From positions 95,624-159,623 of the forward strand of contig NW_004451851.1 in the NCBI RefSeq assembly GCF_000321225.1: DNA of 64,000 nucleotides. The letters are read 5' to 3'. The stretch comes from Odobenus rosmarus divergens. Its lineage: Eukaryota > Chordata > Mammalia > Carnivora > Odobenidae. The position numbers were made by a program, and so were the translations under genes. Below, in pieces: positions 23,401 to 34,454 of this stretch (the stretch's first letter is position 1; each line of letters opens with the position of its first letter). The notes beneath the pieces were generated by a model, which searched no databases, was not told where the DNA came from, and saw nothing but the letters and a program-made list of their open reading frames with translations.

Positions 23401-23837
23401 TTTTCCTTTGCTTTATTCTTTTCTTCCTGGCTGTGGAAGCCATAAGATTTACAGGTCCCTGCCTTACTTGTGTGGTCTTTGTCCTGCTTTGTTGCAATTT
23501 TGGGGTCTCAGTTGACCTGCCATGGCCATGCTACTTATCCAGTCTACCATGGGGCCATTCTCATGGTTATTTAAGAAACCTCTGGGCCTTCTTCAGTGCT
23601 GGTCGAGGGAAAGCTTGTCTCAGGTTGAGCCCTCCCCATTCCCCACTAAGTCCTACCCACTTGAGTGTACCTCCTTCAGCCCACGTCTCCACGTCTTGGC
23701 CCACCTCTTCCACACCCCCAACCCCCATGTCTGACCTTGAGTTTCCAGAAAGATGCTGTGCAAAAAAACCCCGAGCATCTTCATCTTCTTTGCAGCCTTC
23801 ATGTTCAGTAGGAAAATAACCTGATGCTTGGGTTCTT

Positions 23838-23910
23838 AGGTTATTATTATTATTATTATTATTTTTATTAATGGGTTGCATTTATTTTATTATTATTATT
23901 ATTATTATAT
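23838..23910. repeat. Split (TTA)n microsatellite
   Basis: Two ATT/TTA arrays (about 23839-23865 and 23887-23909) separated by about 22 bp containing AATGGGTTGCATTT. Confidence 0.9.
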
Positions 23911-23929
23911 TTTTGCCATGGCTGCTGTT

Positions 23930-24090
23930 GGCAAGAACACCCAAATTGCAAATCAGAGGTCTTGGGTTCAAATCTTGTATTAGCTATGTGAATTAGGAAT
24001 GTCACCTCATGACTCCCTAATTATAAAAAGGAACAATAGTGCCTATCCCCCTAGATTTGAGGGAGGGGTCACAGATGCGTTCATCTTGTG
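23930..24090 (+). repeat. MIR SINE, diverged
   Basis: TCTTGGGTTCAAATCTTG, 'tagctatgtgaattagg', 'aattataaaaaggaacaatagtgc' follow the MIR order. Confidence 0.55.
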
Positions 24091-24559
24091 TAAACAAAGT
24101 GCTGTTCATATGTTTATGCTTGTCTTCATCAACCCCATCAGCCCCGCATTTGCCAGCTGCCCAGTCTTAGCCCCAACTGCCTCCTCCTTGCATAATGTCA
24201 CTGCTAGCTTTTCATGGGAAGGGAAAAATGGGGGGGGGAAAGAAAGTGGGAAACTTAACTTGAGCATATGTGTGTGGGGGGGGGAGGCGAACCGGGAGAA
24301 ATCTATGTATATTGTATTCTATATGGGCACAAAGACCAGCTTATTTTTAAAAAAGCGTAAATGTGGATAAATAAAACCTGACAAGTATTGGTTTCCTTGA
24401 ATTATTTTGACTACTTTATCAGCTGCATGCTGATGTGTTGCGTTAACACTTTTAACGCTTTGGGAAATTAAATCAAATGGCAATTGCATTAAATCCTCAT
24501 TCACTTGGAACATTACCCTCCTGTGTTCAAATGGAAGGATTATCTGGGGTATGGAATGA

Positions 24560-24745
24560 GCTGCAAGGTCTGTAGTTAGCTGGCATTTGTAGACCCTTTA
24601 TTGCATGCCAGACACTGCCCTGGATATTTCACAGGAGGTTCCGTTAGATCCTCACCTGCTCCCATGTTTCAGATGAGGATGCTGAAGCCTGATTACCCAG
24701 CCTACTTAGGGTCCCACTGCCTGAAATCTGTCCTATTCCTACTGT
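24560..24745 (-). repeat. MIR/L2-type repeat, antisense
   Basis: TTATTGCATGCCAGACACTGCCC, GTTAGATCCTCACC, ATGTTTCAGATGAGGATGC (in parts): the antisense MIR pattern 'tgccaggcactg ... atcctcac ... acagatgagg'. Confidence 0.65.
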
Positions 24746-24974
24746 AATGGAGACTTTTTTCTGGCTCTCCTAATGCTAATTTTCCATAACGTTCTATTCT
24801 GTGGCAGATATTCATGGAATATTGCTTCTGAGAACCTAAGTTTTAGGCCCAGTTAAACTCAATTAAGCCATGGACTCCAGATTTGGAAGGGATGCTGCAG
24901 ATCGTTTTCTCCATCCCCGCCCTGGAGCTGAATTCCTCTTCGAAATGTTATATATGGCCTCTGTCTAGACTGTT

Positions 24975-25150
24975 CGCTGGGGGTTCTTCTGTCCCCCAGG
25001 GGATGTTTGGCAATGTCCAGAGACATTTTTAATTGTCATACCTTGGAGGGAGTGTGTGGAGGCCAGAAATATTGCTAAACTTCCTACAAAGCACAGAACA
25101 GCCTCCATAGCCAACAGTTAGCCAGCCCCAGGGGCCAGTTGTGAAACCCT
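24975..25150 (+). mobile_element. MER20 hAT element
   Basis: CTGTCCCCCAGGGGATGTTTGG, CAATGTCCAGAGACATTTTT, AATTGTCATACC, GAGGCCAGAAATATTGCTAAAC and AAAGCACAGAACAGCC (in parts) are all MER20 blocks in order. Confidence 0.88.
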
Positions 25151-25489
25151 GTCCCTCCCCCCTCACCATGGGATGATCTCTTTATCCCTGATGCTCTGCA
25201 CTTCATGTGCAATCCTGTGGGCTTCTGGTGGCTAGTGGGGGGTGCAGAGATGTGGGAGAAAGGAGGTAGAGCTAGTTATGTGGCTGTGAAGGAGTGATTC
25301 TGCTGGTCTGAGCCACAGTCTCTGAAAAATTGACATTGACTTTCGCTTTATTGTGACTTGTGCTCTTGTGGCCTCCCCTGTCCCATTTCTCCACTAAACA
25401 CCTGTGGAGACACAGTAAAAGGAAATTGCAGACTAACTACCCAGTGCTGGGAATGTGAGAATCTCTGGCTGTCAGGTCCGTGAAGCTGC

Positions 25490-26025
25490 TATGTGTGCAC
25501 CAAACACATGAGCCTCCCCTTCTGCTGAGTGGAGCTGTGATTCAGAGCAGCTGCATGACCAAGGACTACATTTCCCAGCCTGCCTTGTTCTCAACGGGAC
25601 CCTGTGATTCACTCCAGACAAAGAACGGTGAGTGGAAGTACATTCAGGGTCAGAGTGTTTAAAAAGTAGGCAGGTGATGTGATGAGCACTGGGTATTATA
25701 TGCAACAGATGAATTACATTGAACACTACATCTGAAACTAATGTGTACTATATGTTGGCTAATTGAATTGAAATAAAAAAAAAAGTAGGCAGTTCTCCAC
25801 ATTGTTCCTTCCCTCTTTAGTTGGCTGTGTGCAGATGACTCCAAGCCCCTAGAAGGTAGAGGAGTCAAAATATCAAACAATTCTGGGTCCTTGAGTCACC
25901 CTGTGGAGAAAAATTGCCTGCTAAGCAGACCTGTTATTGAAATGATAATGAATTATTATTGTGTGAAGCTACTATGCCTTGGGGTCTGTTTGTTATAGCA
26001 GCTAGCATTAGATCAACTGATACAG
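25490..26025 (+). mobile_element. Old LTR-like element (ERVL/MaLR class), interrupted
   Basis: CATTTCCCAGCCTGCCTTG at the left and, after an L1 tail, CCTGTTATTGAAATG, GTGTGAAGCTACTATGCC, TTGTTATAGCAGCTAGCATTAG at the right give the layout of an old LTR ending in the 'aagccact ... gttacagcagc' motif. The family is not certain. Confidence 0.55.
25674..25779 (+). mobile_element. Carnivore L1 3' tail insertion, about 106 bp
   Basis: GTGATGTGATGAGCACTGGG, ATTATATGCAACAGATGAAT, CATCTGAAACTAATG and a terminal TGAAATAAAAAAAA are the last about 100 bp of a carnivore L1. The 13-nt sequence AAAAAGTAGGCAG flanks it on both sides (25661-25673 and 25780-25792), a perfect TSD, so the borders are exact. Extreme 5' truncation. 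Confidence 0.95.
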
Positions 26026-26029
26026 GTTG

Positions 26030-27795
26030 GATGAAGAAAAGTCATTAGCAGCCTCCCCAGGCCTATCCTCTTGAACCAGAGCTTTCTCTCCTACTTCTGA
26101 AGAGATGAGAAGATACTTCTCCTCTCTCTCTTTTTTTTTTTTTTTTTAAGCCTACCAGTTGGCTGGATGATTATCCTTTTTTTTTTTTTTTTTCCTTCCA
26201 GGTGTTGCTTTTATTTTAAAGGTTAAGAAATATTTCTCTTTCCAACTATTATTTATTGATGTCAAGACTACAAATTCCAGAGCAGCATAGGAGGGCAGAA
26301 ACTGTGTCTTTATGTTAAGGAAAGGGGGTGGGCGTGGCCTTGGCTGTGGCATGTGAAGCTCAGGAGCAATGGGAGCTCAGGCAGGGTCCGGCCAGATGGG
26401 ACAGTGTGGAAGCCCTATCCAGAAGGGTGGGTCTTATGTTAGAAAGGAGTCTGAGGACCAGCAAGAGCCCTGTCAGGTGTATCACGGTGTAAGACCCCGG
26501 CCCCATGTGAGGGAACCTGAGAGCAGAATGGTGAGGCAGGGAGTGGGCTGGGGCTCTGGTCTCATGAGGACCTGGTGCGATAGGCAGGCTGTCCAGGTGA
26601 GCAGCCCGAGTCAGCCCAGTGTGACCAGGGGAGCTGTCCTTGTACCCGGCCTCCCCCAGCACACCACCTCTCCACCCGAGTCGGTCCACCTACCAGTGGA
26701 GCCCGGTGATTCCAAACGGGCGTGGGTGGGATGGAGGGAGGAGAGTAGAGCCCAGCACTTGGCGCTTCACAGCAAGCACCTCCAATCATTTAGAAGTGGC
26801 TCTTCATCGTGGCAGCATGTTTAAACATTACATAAAAATAAAGTTGGAGCGGTTAGTGAGATGCAGATGCCAAAAAGCAGTATTTTAGCAGTTTGGGCTG
26901 GGGGGTGGGGGGAACAGCGGGTTCCCAGTGTAATCAGTGGGGGTTCATTATGCCTACATCGCATTGTTGTTAAACCCCACACTCCTGTCCCCTGCCCAGG
27001 GTGTGCTGCCGTCCAGATCCGGGAAACTCCAAACCAGTGCTTCGGTGAGGTTTAGCTTAGAACCAAGGTGGCTCCCCTTTTACAGCTAATTAGCTTTGAG
27101 TGACCATTTCTCTGGGCCTCTGCTTCCCCATTTGTCATAAGCCAGGGCTGTATTATACAGGTGGGTTTCAAACTTAGTCCCCCCTGAAACAATAGAAGGC
27201 TTTCCATAAATAGTGTGGAAAACCAGTGACACAGCTCATGGGGCTCTTAGAATGATATAAAATTTCTGTTTCACCACCAGCTGGGCAGGTGGATTTCTTT
27301 ACTTATCTAAGGGTGTTTTTCTGTTTGTTTGTCTTTGTGTTTGTTTTTGAATGCATACGATCCTTGTCTTTCTTCATACTTTTCCGGACCCTGGTAGCAG
27401 TGGGGCTAGGGTGTGGCCTCTTCTCTTTTAAATGAAATTTGCTTGCACCAGCTTTTCATTATTAATCAGAGTAGCAGGTCTGTTGCTTTCTATGTGTATC
27501 TAGAGGCAGATGTGACTCACAGCCCAATAAATGGAACTGCTTCTTTCTGATGGAGCTCGGCCTGGTGATATGGAGCAGACCCTTACTGGCAGAGAAGCTC
27601 ATCATCTGTTCTAGGGAGGGAAGGCCTCCTGTTTGAGTTAATCACTGGCAAAATGTGCCCTATGGCTTGCTCTTCTCGTCTCTCACACATGTGAGAGGGG
27701 GACTGCTGGGGCCCCACAGGAGAGGACTGGGATTCTCCTGCCTTTTACAAGCTTCTGAAAGTGCCCTTCCTAAGGGAAGGCCAGGAGGCTGTATT
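26030..27795. other. Stretch without recognised features, with a G4 candidate
   Basis: Two T-runs near 26133 and 26178, a GC-richer part at 26340-26720 with chance frames on both strands (up to 151 codons), and a G-rich tract at 26895-26921. No exon or repeat family recognised. Confidence 0.45.
26895..26921 (+). other. Potential G-quadruplex tract
   Basis: Four G-runs of at least three (3, 6, 6 and 3) separated by CT, T and AACAGC, satisfying the usual G3+N1-7 rule on the PTPRT sense strand. Confidence 0.6.
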
Positions 27796-27799
27796 TCAG

Positions 27800-27960
27800 A
27801 AGCCGGCAGGGCTGCGTTTGACTCCTGGCTCTCCCCACTTTTTGCTGTTGAATTAAACTGCACCAAGGGACTGAGCCTCAGTTTTCCCATCTATAAAAGG
27901 GAAAAGAATGCTGTTATTTGCTTTGTATTTTCTGAGGCTCAGTGAAATAAGGCATAGAAG
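27800..27960 (+). repeat. MIR SINE fragment
   Basis: TTTGACTCCTGGCTCTCCCC, GAGCCTCAGTTTTCCCATC with TATAAAAGGGAAAAG: the central MIR blocks. Confidence 0.65.
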
Positions 27961-28054
27961 TCCAGAGTGTGGGACCTACTTCATGCCAGTTGGGGAAGTT
28001 TACAGACTCATGTGATGATATTATTTGTTCTCTGTATCATTTATTTTTTTTCTC

Positions 28055-28260
28055 CTGGGTAGGCAGGAAGATTACATTTCTGAGACTCCTACATCCAGCT
28101 GAGGCCAAAGGAATGTGTGCCAAAGTGATCTATGTCCCTTCCAGGCCAGACCTATACAAAATCTCCCATGCACTAGGCCCCTGTCTTTTCCCCTCCTGTT
28201 GTGACATTGGGGATGGTGTGATGAGGCAGGTGGCATCTCTAGAGAGAAGTCTGCATCCCT
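28055..28260 (+). mobile_element. Possible old LTR fragment
   Basis: AAGATTACATTTCTGAGACTCC, GGCCAAAGGAATGTGTGCC with AAAGTGATCTATGTCC resembles an interspersed LTR-type repeat of the same general kind as at 25.5 kb. Weak support. Confidence 0.35.
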
Positions 28261-28264
28261 GAAT

Positions 28265-31210
28265 GATGTGTGGAGCCCAGCACCACGTTCCCCACCCATA
28301 ATCTCATCAGGCTGTTACGTGAATGAGCAGTAGATGAACCAGCCATGACCAATGTCCCTTACTCCCACCTCTCCTACCTTGATGGCTTACAGAGACTTCT
28401 TTCTAAGGTTTCCACCGGTATAGTGGACAGACACCCACAGCATCAGGACAGTGCCATACTTCCCACTTGGGATTTTGTGGGAGCCCAACAGCGGCCAGAA
28501 AGGGATTTGCTGAGTTTGACCTCATGGTGAACGGAGTTAGCTGATTCTCTCTGCCTGATGCCGTCTGGACTGACTCATCTCAAAGGTGCTCCTGCTCTCT
28601 GGGCACTGCTGCCCCAGGCACGTCTATACTCATCCTTTTGACTTCTTTTGGGGGCATTGAGCTGACTGCCCCTTTCCCCCATCACCTTTCTTTCCCTAAC
28701 TATACTGATGCCCTCCATTAAGTAACCAAGGAAGCCTACAGACCCAGGGACAAGGGTGACTCCTCCAGATGTCTCTGCCCATCTCTGCTGAATCCTAGGC
28801 TCTGTTGATTTTATTCCTTGGTTTCTGTGATAAGCAGGGATGAAGGAAATGGCAAAATACCCACCTCCCAGGCCTTAGCTGGGTGTGGACTTGGTCCTCT
28901 CGCTGTGTCTAGGGGCCCCACCTCTACGGCCCAATACCAAGCTACCACCTTTCCCACCCCACCTTATCAGCCATGACTCTGGGACCCCTGATCCTCAGTG
29001 TCATCAAGGGCTGCCCTGCCATTTCCAGAAGCTGTGGAGAGGCAGCTCGTAGAAACACCTGTTGTCATTGACTTCGCATGAGAAGAGCCCATGACTGGTG
29101 CTCCTGGGGTTGTATCTGAGAGGAGCTCTCGTAATCCCAAATTTGTCTGCAGCCAGGATGCCAACAGAAGTTACCCTGCCTTTTGAGATTTGGGTAGAAT
29201 GAGGTCTGTTTCATATGTTTGCATATTTCTGGGGATGCAGATTCTGGTCACTTCTAACTCTTTGGTTTCTATTCCCCTGGTTTTCAGTGTCAGTTACTTC
29301 TTACTCCTTACACATTCTCTCTGCTCTACACCATCCAAATCTGGAACTTGGTCTTCTTTCCTCAATTTTCTTTCATTCTTTCCTTGACACATACATATGT
29401 GCGCATACACTCCCTGCACCACCCCCCCCCACACACACTTTGAGGTGTGGCTGACTTTGGAGGATTTAGGGCAGGGGAAGGGGCTTATAGCACAGTTATG
29501 TGAATGCATCCAAATGGGATGTGGGGTATGCATGCTCTGGCAAGTGTTCTGGCCACCCCATCAAAAAGTCCTTGGTGGCTGCTGTCTCCTCTGAAGGCTT
29601 TGGCCTCCTGCCCTGTTGCCCGGGCTCCTCCCCTCTCTTGCACCCTCAGGAGCTCAGAGGCAGAGCATCCTGGCAGCAGACAGCAGCTCTGGGACCTGTT
29701 TGCACAGCTCATTTCTGCCAGCCCCACTTGCCAGTTATTTCCCCATTGGCTTTGGATTAATTCTGCCTGGCAAATGCATGACTCTCCCCTTGCCTTTCTT
29801 GTGCATCTCAGAAGTGGGCCCAATTTTACCTCCAGCGTGGATCCCACTCTTGCCTAGGACCTCGAGATCTCTGCAGGCCACAGCCCTGCCCACACCTCAC
29901 GCTTGTCCTGCCAAAGGTGTGTGGTTATTGACATAGTCAAGGGCAGGTGGGCCCAGCAGCGGCTGCTGTGAGGCGAGGATGGAGACGGGGAGCTGTGCTC
30001 AGTTTGGACCCTGTCAGGGCTGAGTGGCAGTGCTCCCCGTCTGACTGGATACAGCCCCAGAGGGAGGGTGCTGGTATGTGTCCCTGGGATGCCCGGGCAT
30101 GGGGCTGCCTCCGTGTAGAGTCACATCCCAAGGCTTGAATGGGGGAGTCAGGACTCTGTCTCCTTTCTTTGTTTCCTATTCTGTTTGTTCCTTCTCGATG
30201 TTATTCGTAGGTATGCTCGTGGAGAATGGTGGGGGCAAAACAGGGGACTGGCAGCTTCAGGTCCACCCTTCTGGTTTAACAAGTGAGAGAGTTTCCGTCT
30301 CTCTGTGTCTGAATGTCCATCTCATGAGAGGATTTTGAACATCCCTGCCTGGGTGGATAACCAATGCTGGACCAGCTGTTCTGCCCAGTAGCATGCGGAA
30401 GGTCCCCGTACGAACACAGTGCCCCCGTCTGCGGCCAGCGAGGCAGTGTGTGAGGAGTTGAGGTGCTCCGGGAAGATGCGGTGGGGTGGGAGCCTTCCCC
30501 GAACAAGGGGTTCTGGGCAGACAGAAATTGGGCAGGCGCGGGTGGGGCACCCCTGGTGTGTGTGTGCTGTTCTGGGGCTTTCTAGAACAGTGAGGGGAGG
30601 ATTTAGGATACACTTGTAGGCGTGGTCTAAATCTGGGTCCCTTGGTTTCAGGCTTAAGTAACAATGATATACTTTGTTTTAATGAATTTCACTCTGATGC
30701 ATGGCCACTTCAGAACCAGATATGTGTCTGTGTCTGTCCCTCTCTGAGTCCCCCCCGTCTTTGCTCTCTGCTTCCTGGCTTCTGTTCTCAAACCACCCCC
30801 CCGCCCCAAGCCCTGTCAGTCCTTCAGGTCACAAATGGTAACTGGCTCCCTGTACCTGCTTGCCGGTGCCCTCTGGTGGGATGCTTCCTCCTAGGAAGCT
30901 CCGCTCCCCTCCCCTGTCCCCCTCCCTCCCCATCCTTCCCAACTCCTGACCCGCTCTGTCCCTGCCCTCTGCATCTCAGCCTTCCGTCACTTCCTAATGC
31001 CTTGTTACATGCCAGGATTTGGGGTGATACTGTAGGTCTTGTCCACACCAATGGACTTGTTGGCAGCGGCTTCCCCAGTCCTGATAACTTGGGAATGGGC
31101 TGGGGCTGCACAAATGCATGGCATCTTCCTGTGAGTCTTCTCCTCTGGTCAAGGACAGCAAGCAGTTAGCTCCATTTACTACTTTGTTAAGCCAGTATAG
31201 AAATATATAC
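28265..31210. other. Stretch without recognised features
   Basis: GC-richer, with many overlapping frames (up to 175 codons at 30642-31169, +). No domain, signal peptide or splice pattern is convincing. A C/A-rich patch at 29418-29440 is the only simple sequence. Confidence 0.45.
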
Positions 31211-31214
31211 CTGG

Positions 31215-31440
31215 GTGGTGCTGTCTGCAAATACCCCTATTAACTGACTGGTCAATGAGGCAAATGTTCATGACACACCTCCTCTGTCCCAGGAATCTTC
31301 TAGACCCAAGGGATACACCAAAGATCTGTGTGGGGACAGGGCTTTTATCTTGGAGCGTACATTCTAGAGGAGGAGAAAAGAGGGAAAGGAGTTAACAAGG
31401 GAGGTCATTTCAGAGAGTGTTAAAAATGCGGTTCTTAATT
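31215..31440 (-). mobile_element. L2 LINE fragment, antisense
   Basis: GGGATACACCAAAGATC, ACAGGGCTTTTATCTTGGAGC with GTACATTCTAGAGGAGG, then GGAGGTCATTTCAGAG. This is the antisense of the L2 block around 'agaatgtaagctcc'. Confidence 0.65.
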
Positions 31441-31489
31441 CTGTAAATAACGAGAGCTTTGCGCACAGGGACTGCTTACGTATGTCCCT

Positions 31490-31765
31490 ACAGCCCCAAA
31501 GCAGGCCACAGGATGACTTGTGTTCAAACCCCGGCTCTGCCACCTGGCAGCTCTGAGACCCAGGTGTGCTGCTGGGCTCATGCAAGCCTCGATTCCCCCC
31601 TGCATGTGACCCCCGTCAAAGAGGCTCACCTCTCAGGTTGGTTGTGAGGTATGAGCGGGCATTGGGGCCAGAACGGGAGCCTCCAGCCCAGGGCCCTGGC
31701 TCACAATACACTTGTTGGGGTACTTGTGCTTGCCACCCAGGGCGGCTCACTGGTACAGAGTCAGT
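31490..31765 (+). repeat. MIR SINE
   Basis: CTTGTGTTCAAACCCCGGC with TCTGCCACCTGGCAG, CTCATGCAAGCCTCGATTCC, 'aggttggttgtgaggtatgag': MIR order, with a CpG-containing middle. Confidence 0.7.
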
Positions 31766-31772
31766 CTGCGAT

Positions 31773-32140
31773 TGTGTTTGTTTCCTAGGCCTGACATGAC
31801 AGATGGCCATAAACAGAGTGGCTTCACATAAGAGGAATTTATTTCCTCACTGTTCTGGAGCCTGGAAGTCCATCAAGGTGTTGGCAGGGTTGGTTCCTTT
31901 TGTAGGACCTTTTTTTTTTTTTTTTTCCTTTTCCTTCCCCTCCCTTTCTTGGCTTATAGACACATCACTCTGATCTCTGCCTCCATCATCACATGGCCTT
32001 CTCTGTGTGTCTCTGTGTCTAAATGTTCCTCCTCTTACTAGGACACAGATCATTGGATGAGGACCCACCCTAGTTCAGTACGAGCTTGATTACATCTGCA
32101 AAGACCCTGTTTCCAAACAGGACCCCACCTCTAAGTGGCC
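31773..32140 (-). mobile_element. MLT1-type MaLR LTR, antisense, with an internal T-run
   Basis: GTTTGTTTCCTAGGCC, AGAGGAATTTATTTCCTCAC, GTTCTGGAGCCTGGAAGTCC and AAGGTGTTGGCAGGGTTGG, then later TTACATCTGCAAAGACCC with TGTTTCCAAAC. Clearly a reverse-complement MaLR-type LTR. A run of about 17 T (31911-31927) interrupts it after GTAGGACC. Confidence 0.85.
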
Positions 32141-32639
32141 CCATCGCCTACAGAAGGAGCTGCCTCCATAAATTGGACCCCGTGCCTCTGCATCCCATAG
32201 CTCTCTTGAACCCCTTCCATGAGCTCCCTTCTCAGACAACCCCACAGACTTTAGTCCCACTACCAGGTAGTGGCCTCACTCCTCATGTGACCTTCTGATG
32301 TGCCTGGTTCCTGGCCTTCTGAGTCTGCCTGGCCCACCCGAGTCATCTAAGATGACCTCTCTAAACCGCACATCTTTTAGCAAATGTGTCCAGTCCGTTA
32401 GACGAAGGGCTCCATGTGCTCAGGCACGAAGTCTGTGCTTGCTCATCCTGTGTCCCTACTGCTTGGCCCATTGGACGTTTGTCGTGTGAACACGGCTGTT
32501 ATAAGACCTCAGTACTGCTTATTGGGAAGGATGAGCAAAGCCCTTTGCAGTCTTTTCTTCCACACCTTTACACTGCACCTGGGCTAGAAAACAGCCTTGG
32601 CCATTACAGTCAGCCTTTTGCACACACTGGGCCGTGGCT

Positions 32640-32885
32640 GAGAATGTCGCTCCCCACTTAGCTCTTCAATGGCTCAGCCCAAGCATTTCTGCTCCAGAGG
32701 AGCCTTCCCTGGCAGCCTTCCCCACTGCTGAAAATTAGGGTATACATCCCCAAATCTGTACCCAGTTAGCAGAAAATCCTGCTAGACTAGAATGTCTTTG
32801 AAGACAAGGACTGTGTTCAGTTTCTCTCTTTATTCCCAGGATCACTGTGTGTAGAAGGAATTCTGTTCATAGCTGCTTAAATAAA
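32640..32885 (+). mobile_element. L2 LINE 3' end
   Basis: TTTCTGCTCCAGAGGAGCC with TTCCCTGGCAGCC, AGACTAGAATGTCTTTGAAG with ACAAGGACTGTG and TCCCAGGATCACTG follow the L2 3' order. Confidence 0.7.
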
Positions 32886-33319
32886 ATCCAGGAGTTCTTT
32901 ATGTAAACAAAACGATGAGTATTTCCCAAATAAGCTATAATTCTTATTCTTTCCGTTTTCTAGGTGAGGAATCAGAGACTCAGAGGTGAAGGGGCTGCTA
33001 AGCACACAGAGCTGGCGTGAAGTCGGGGGGATGAGAGGCCCCGCGGTCCCCTGGGGGAGACGCATGCTCAAGCACATGGGAGGGTAAATGCTAGGGTGCA
33101 GGCAGCCCCCACAGAGACCCAGGGAGCCCCGAGGGAGGCCTGGCTCCCGGCCGCACACTCACAGAGGCTCTGGGCACCAGGATCTGCAACCACTGCCCTC
33201 ATTGGGATTCTTTGGAGACTTCTGTTCTAACTGCTCTTTTCAAGTATCGTTCTTGCAGTTCAATGTGTGGGGGACAGAGTGTTTGTAGCAACTGCTAATG
33301 ACAGGGCTACTGAAAAAGA

Positions 33320-33415
33320 CTGTCTATTTTTTTTTTTTTTTTTCAGCCTAAAAGAAATAAAAATAAACATTGAGAGTTTTTTTTTTTTTCCTTAAGAAAA
33401 GTAATGTAGAAAAAA
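33320..33415. repeat. Paired T-runs
   Basis: Two T-runs (about 33328-33346 and 33377-33390) flank a short A-rich segment. They may be remnants of antisense poly(A) tails; no body is recognisable. Confidence 0.5.
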
Positions 33416-33889
33416 AATCCATTCCATCTCAACATACTCTCCTCCCTAGTGACGGTGGAATGAGAATTTACTCCGGGGCTGGAGGTCAGGGGGATTGGGT
33501 TTACATCCTGGCCCCACCATGACCTCACTGTTCCATGGGAGGCTGCCTTGCATTCCTGCTGGTCCCAAGGACAGCCATGGGTTCAGGCCTGGGCTGGCTG
33601 CAGCCTCTTTTCTCTCCCTTAGTCCCAGCTGGCCCCATCACAGTCCTCAGCACCAGTCTGGACCAGGTGAGAGGGCTTGAGCATCCCCAGAGCCACTCCT
33701 AAGTAGCAGGCCCCCAATATTCTGCCTCATCTACCTCAGTCTTATCTGAATGTCAGTGAATCATCAGCAGAATGCTCCTGCTAATCATGATAATGATACT
33801 AATATTGGTCCTGTCTAACATATTCTGAGAGATTACTATGTGCCAAGCCCTCGCTGAGCCCTGCTGGAATGTTATGTTGTTCTGCAAAT

Positions 33890-34190
33890 ATTTACTTTTC
33901 CTGATCCCACCCCATGGGCAGAATGCACTTGCTATTGAACTTTGACAGGACCCCAACTTTGAGCTTGGCTGTGTGACTTGCTTTAGCCAATACAATGTGG
34001 GAGAAGGAACAGGGTGCCAGTGTCAAGAAAAGGTCACATGTTTCTGCTCCTTGTCTTTCTTGTTGTTGGTAGCAGCTGCTCCTCCAGCCTCATTCCTGGA
34101 ATGAGGGGCATAAGGAGCAGTTTTGAACCCAACTCGGAGTCAAGCCACACTGACCCATAGACCTGAGAAAGAGAAGTGTCTGTATACATC
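33890..34190 (+). mobile_element. Possible old LTR fragment
   Basis: TGTGTGACTTGCTTTAGCC with AATACAATGTGGGAGAAGG resembles the 'tgtgacttgctttggccaatg' block of several old mammalian LTRs. Moderately weak. Confidence 0.4.
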
Positions 34191-34257
34191 TTTAAGATTC
34201 AGGGATGTTTGTTTTTTTAGCAAATTTTTTTTTATACAGTACATTTAAAGGATCTTC

Positions 34258-34450
34258 TTTTTTTAAAGTGTTTTTTTTTAATTATTTATTTGTCAGAGAC
34301 AGAGAGCACAAGCAGGGGGAGTGGCAGACAGAGGGAGAAGCAGGCTCCCCGCTGACCAAGGAGCCTGATGCGAGACTCAATCCCAGGACCCTGGGATCAT
34401 GACCTGAGCTGAAGGTAGACGCTGAACTGACTGAACCACCCAGGCATCCC
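34258..34450 (-). mobile_element. Can-SINE (SINEC), antisense
   Basis: TTTAAAG and a T-run, TTATTTATTTGTCAGAGAC, GCAGGCTCCCCGCTGACC, GGGATCATGACCTGAGC, TGAACCACCCAGGCATCCC. Flanks share TAAAG...GATCTT (imperfect duplication at about 34245-34256 and 34451-34465), so the TSD is probable but degraded. Confidence 0.95.
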
Positions 34451-34454
34451 TAAA

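Noticed and set aside
26369..26824. 151-codon open frame on +
   Set aside because: Same reason: GC-richer patch with several overlapping frames and no homology that I recognise.
30370..30560. CpG island or promoter
   Set aside because: Only a handful of CpGs within a short stretch, with no other promoter features.
30642..31169. 175-codon open frame on +
   Set aside because: Proline/serine/cysteine-rich translation of a C-rich stretch, with no domain, no splice context and overlapping frames on both strands.
31911..31927. T-run as another tail-only insertion like the one at 41287
   Set aside because: No duplicated target sequence flanks it, so slippage inside the LTR cannot be excluded; the same holds for the T-runs near 42345, 54550 and 62500.
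33600..33670. Possible next PTPRT exon (CCAGCTGGCCCCATCACAG region)
   Set aside because: The translation does not give the expected fibronectin III start, and there is no matching donor in phase.
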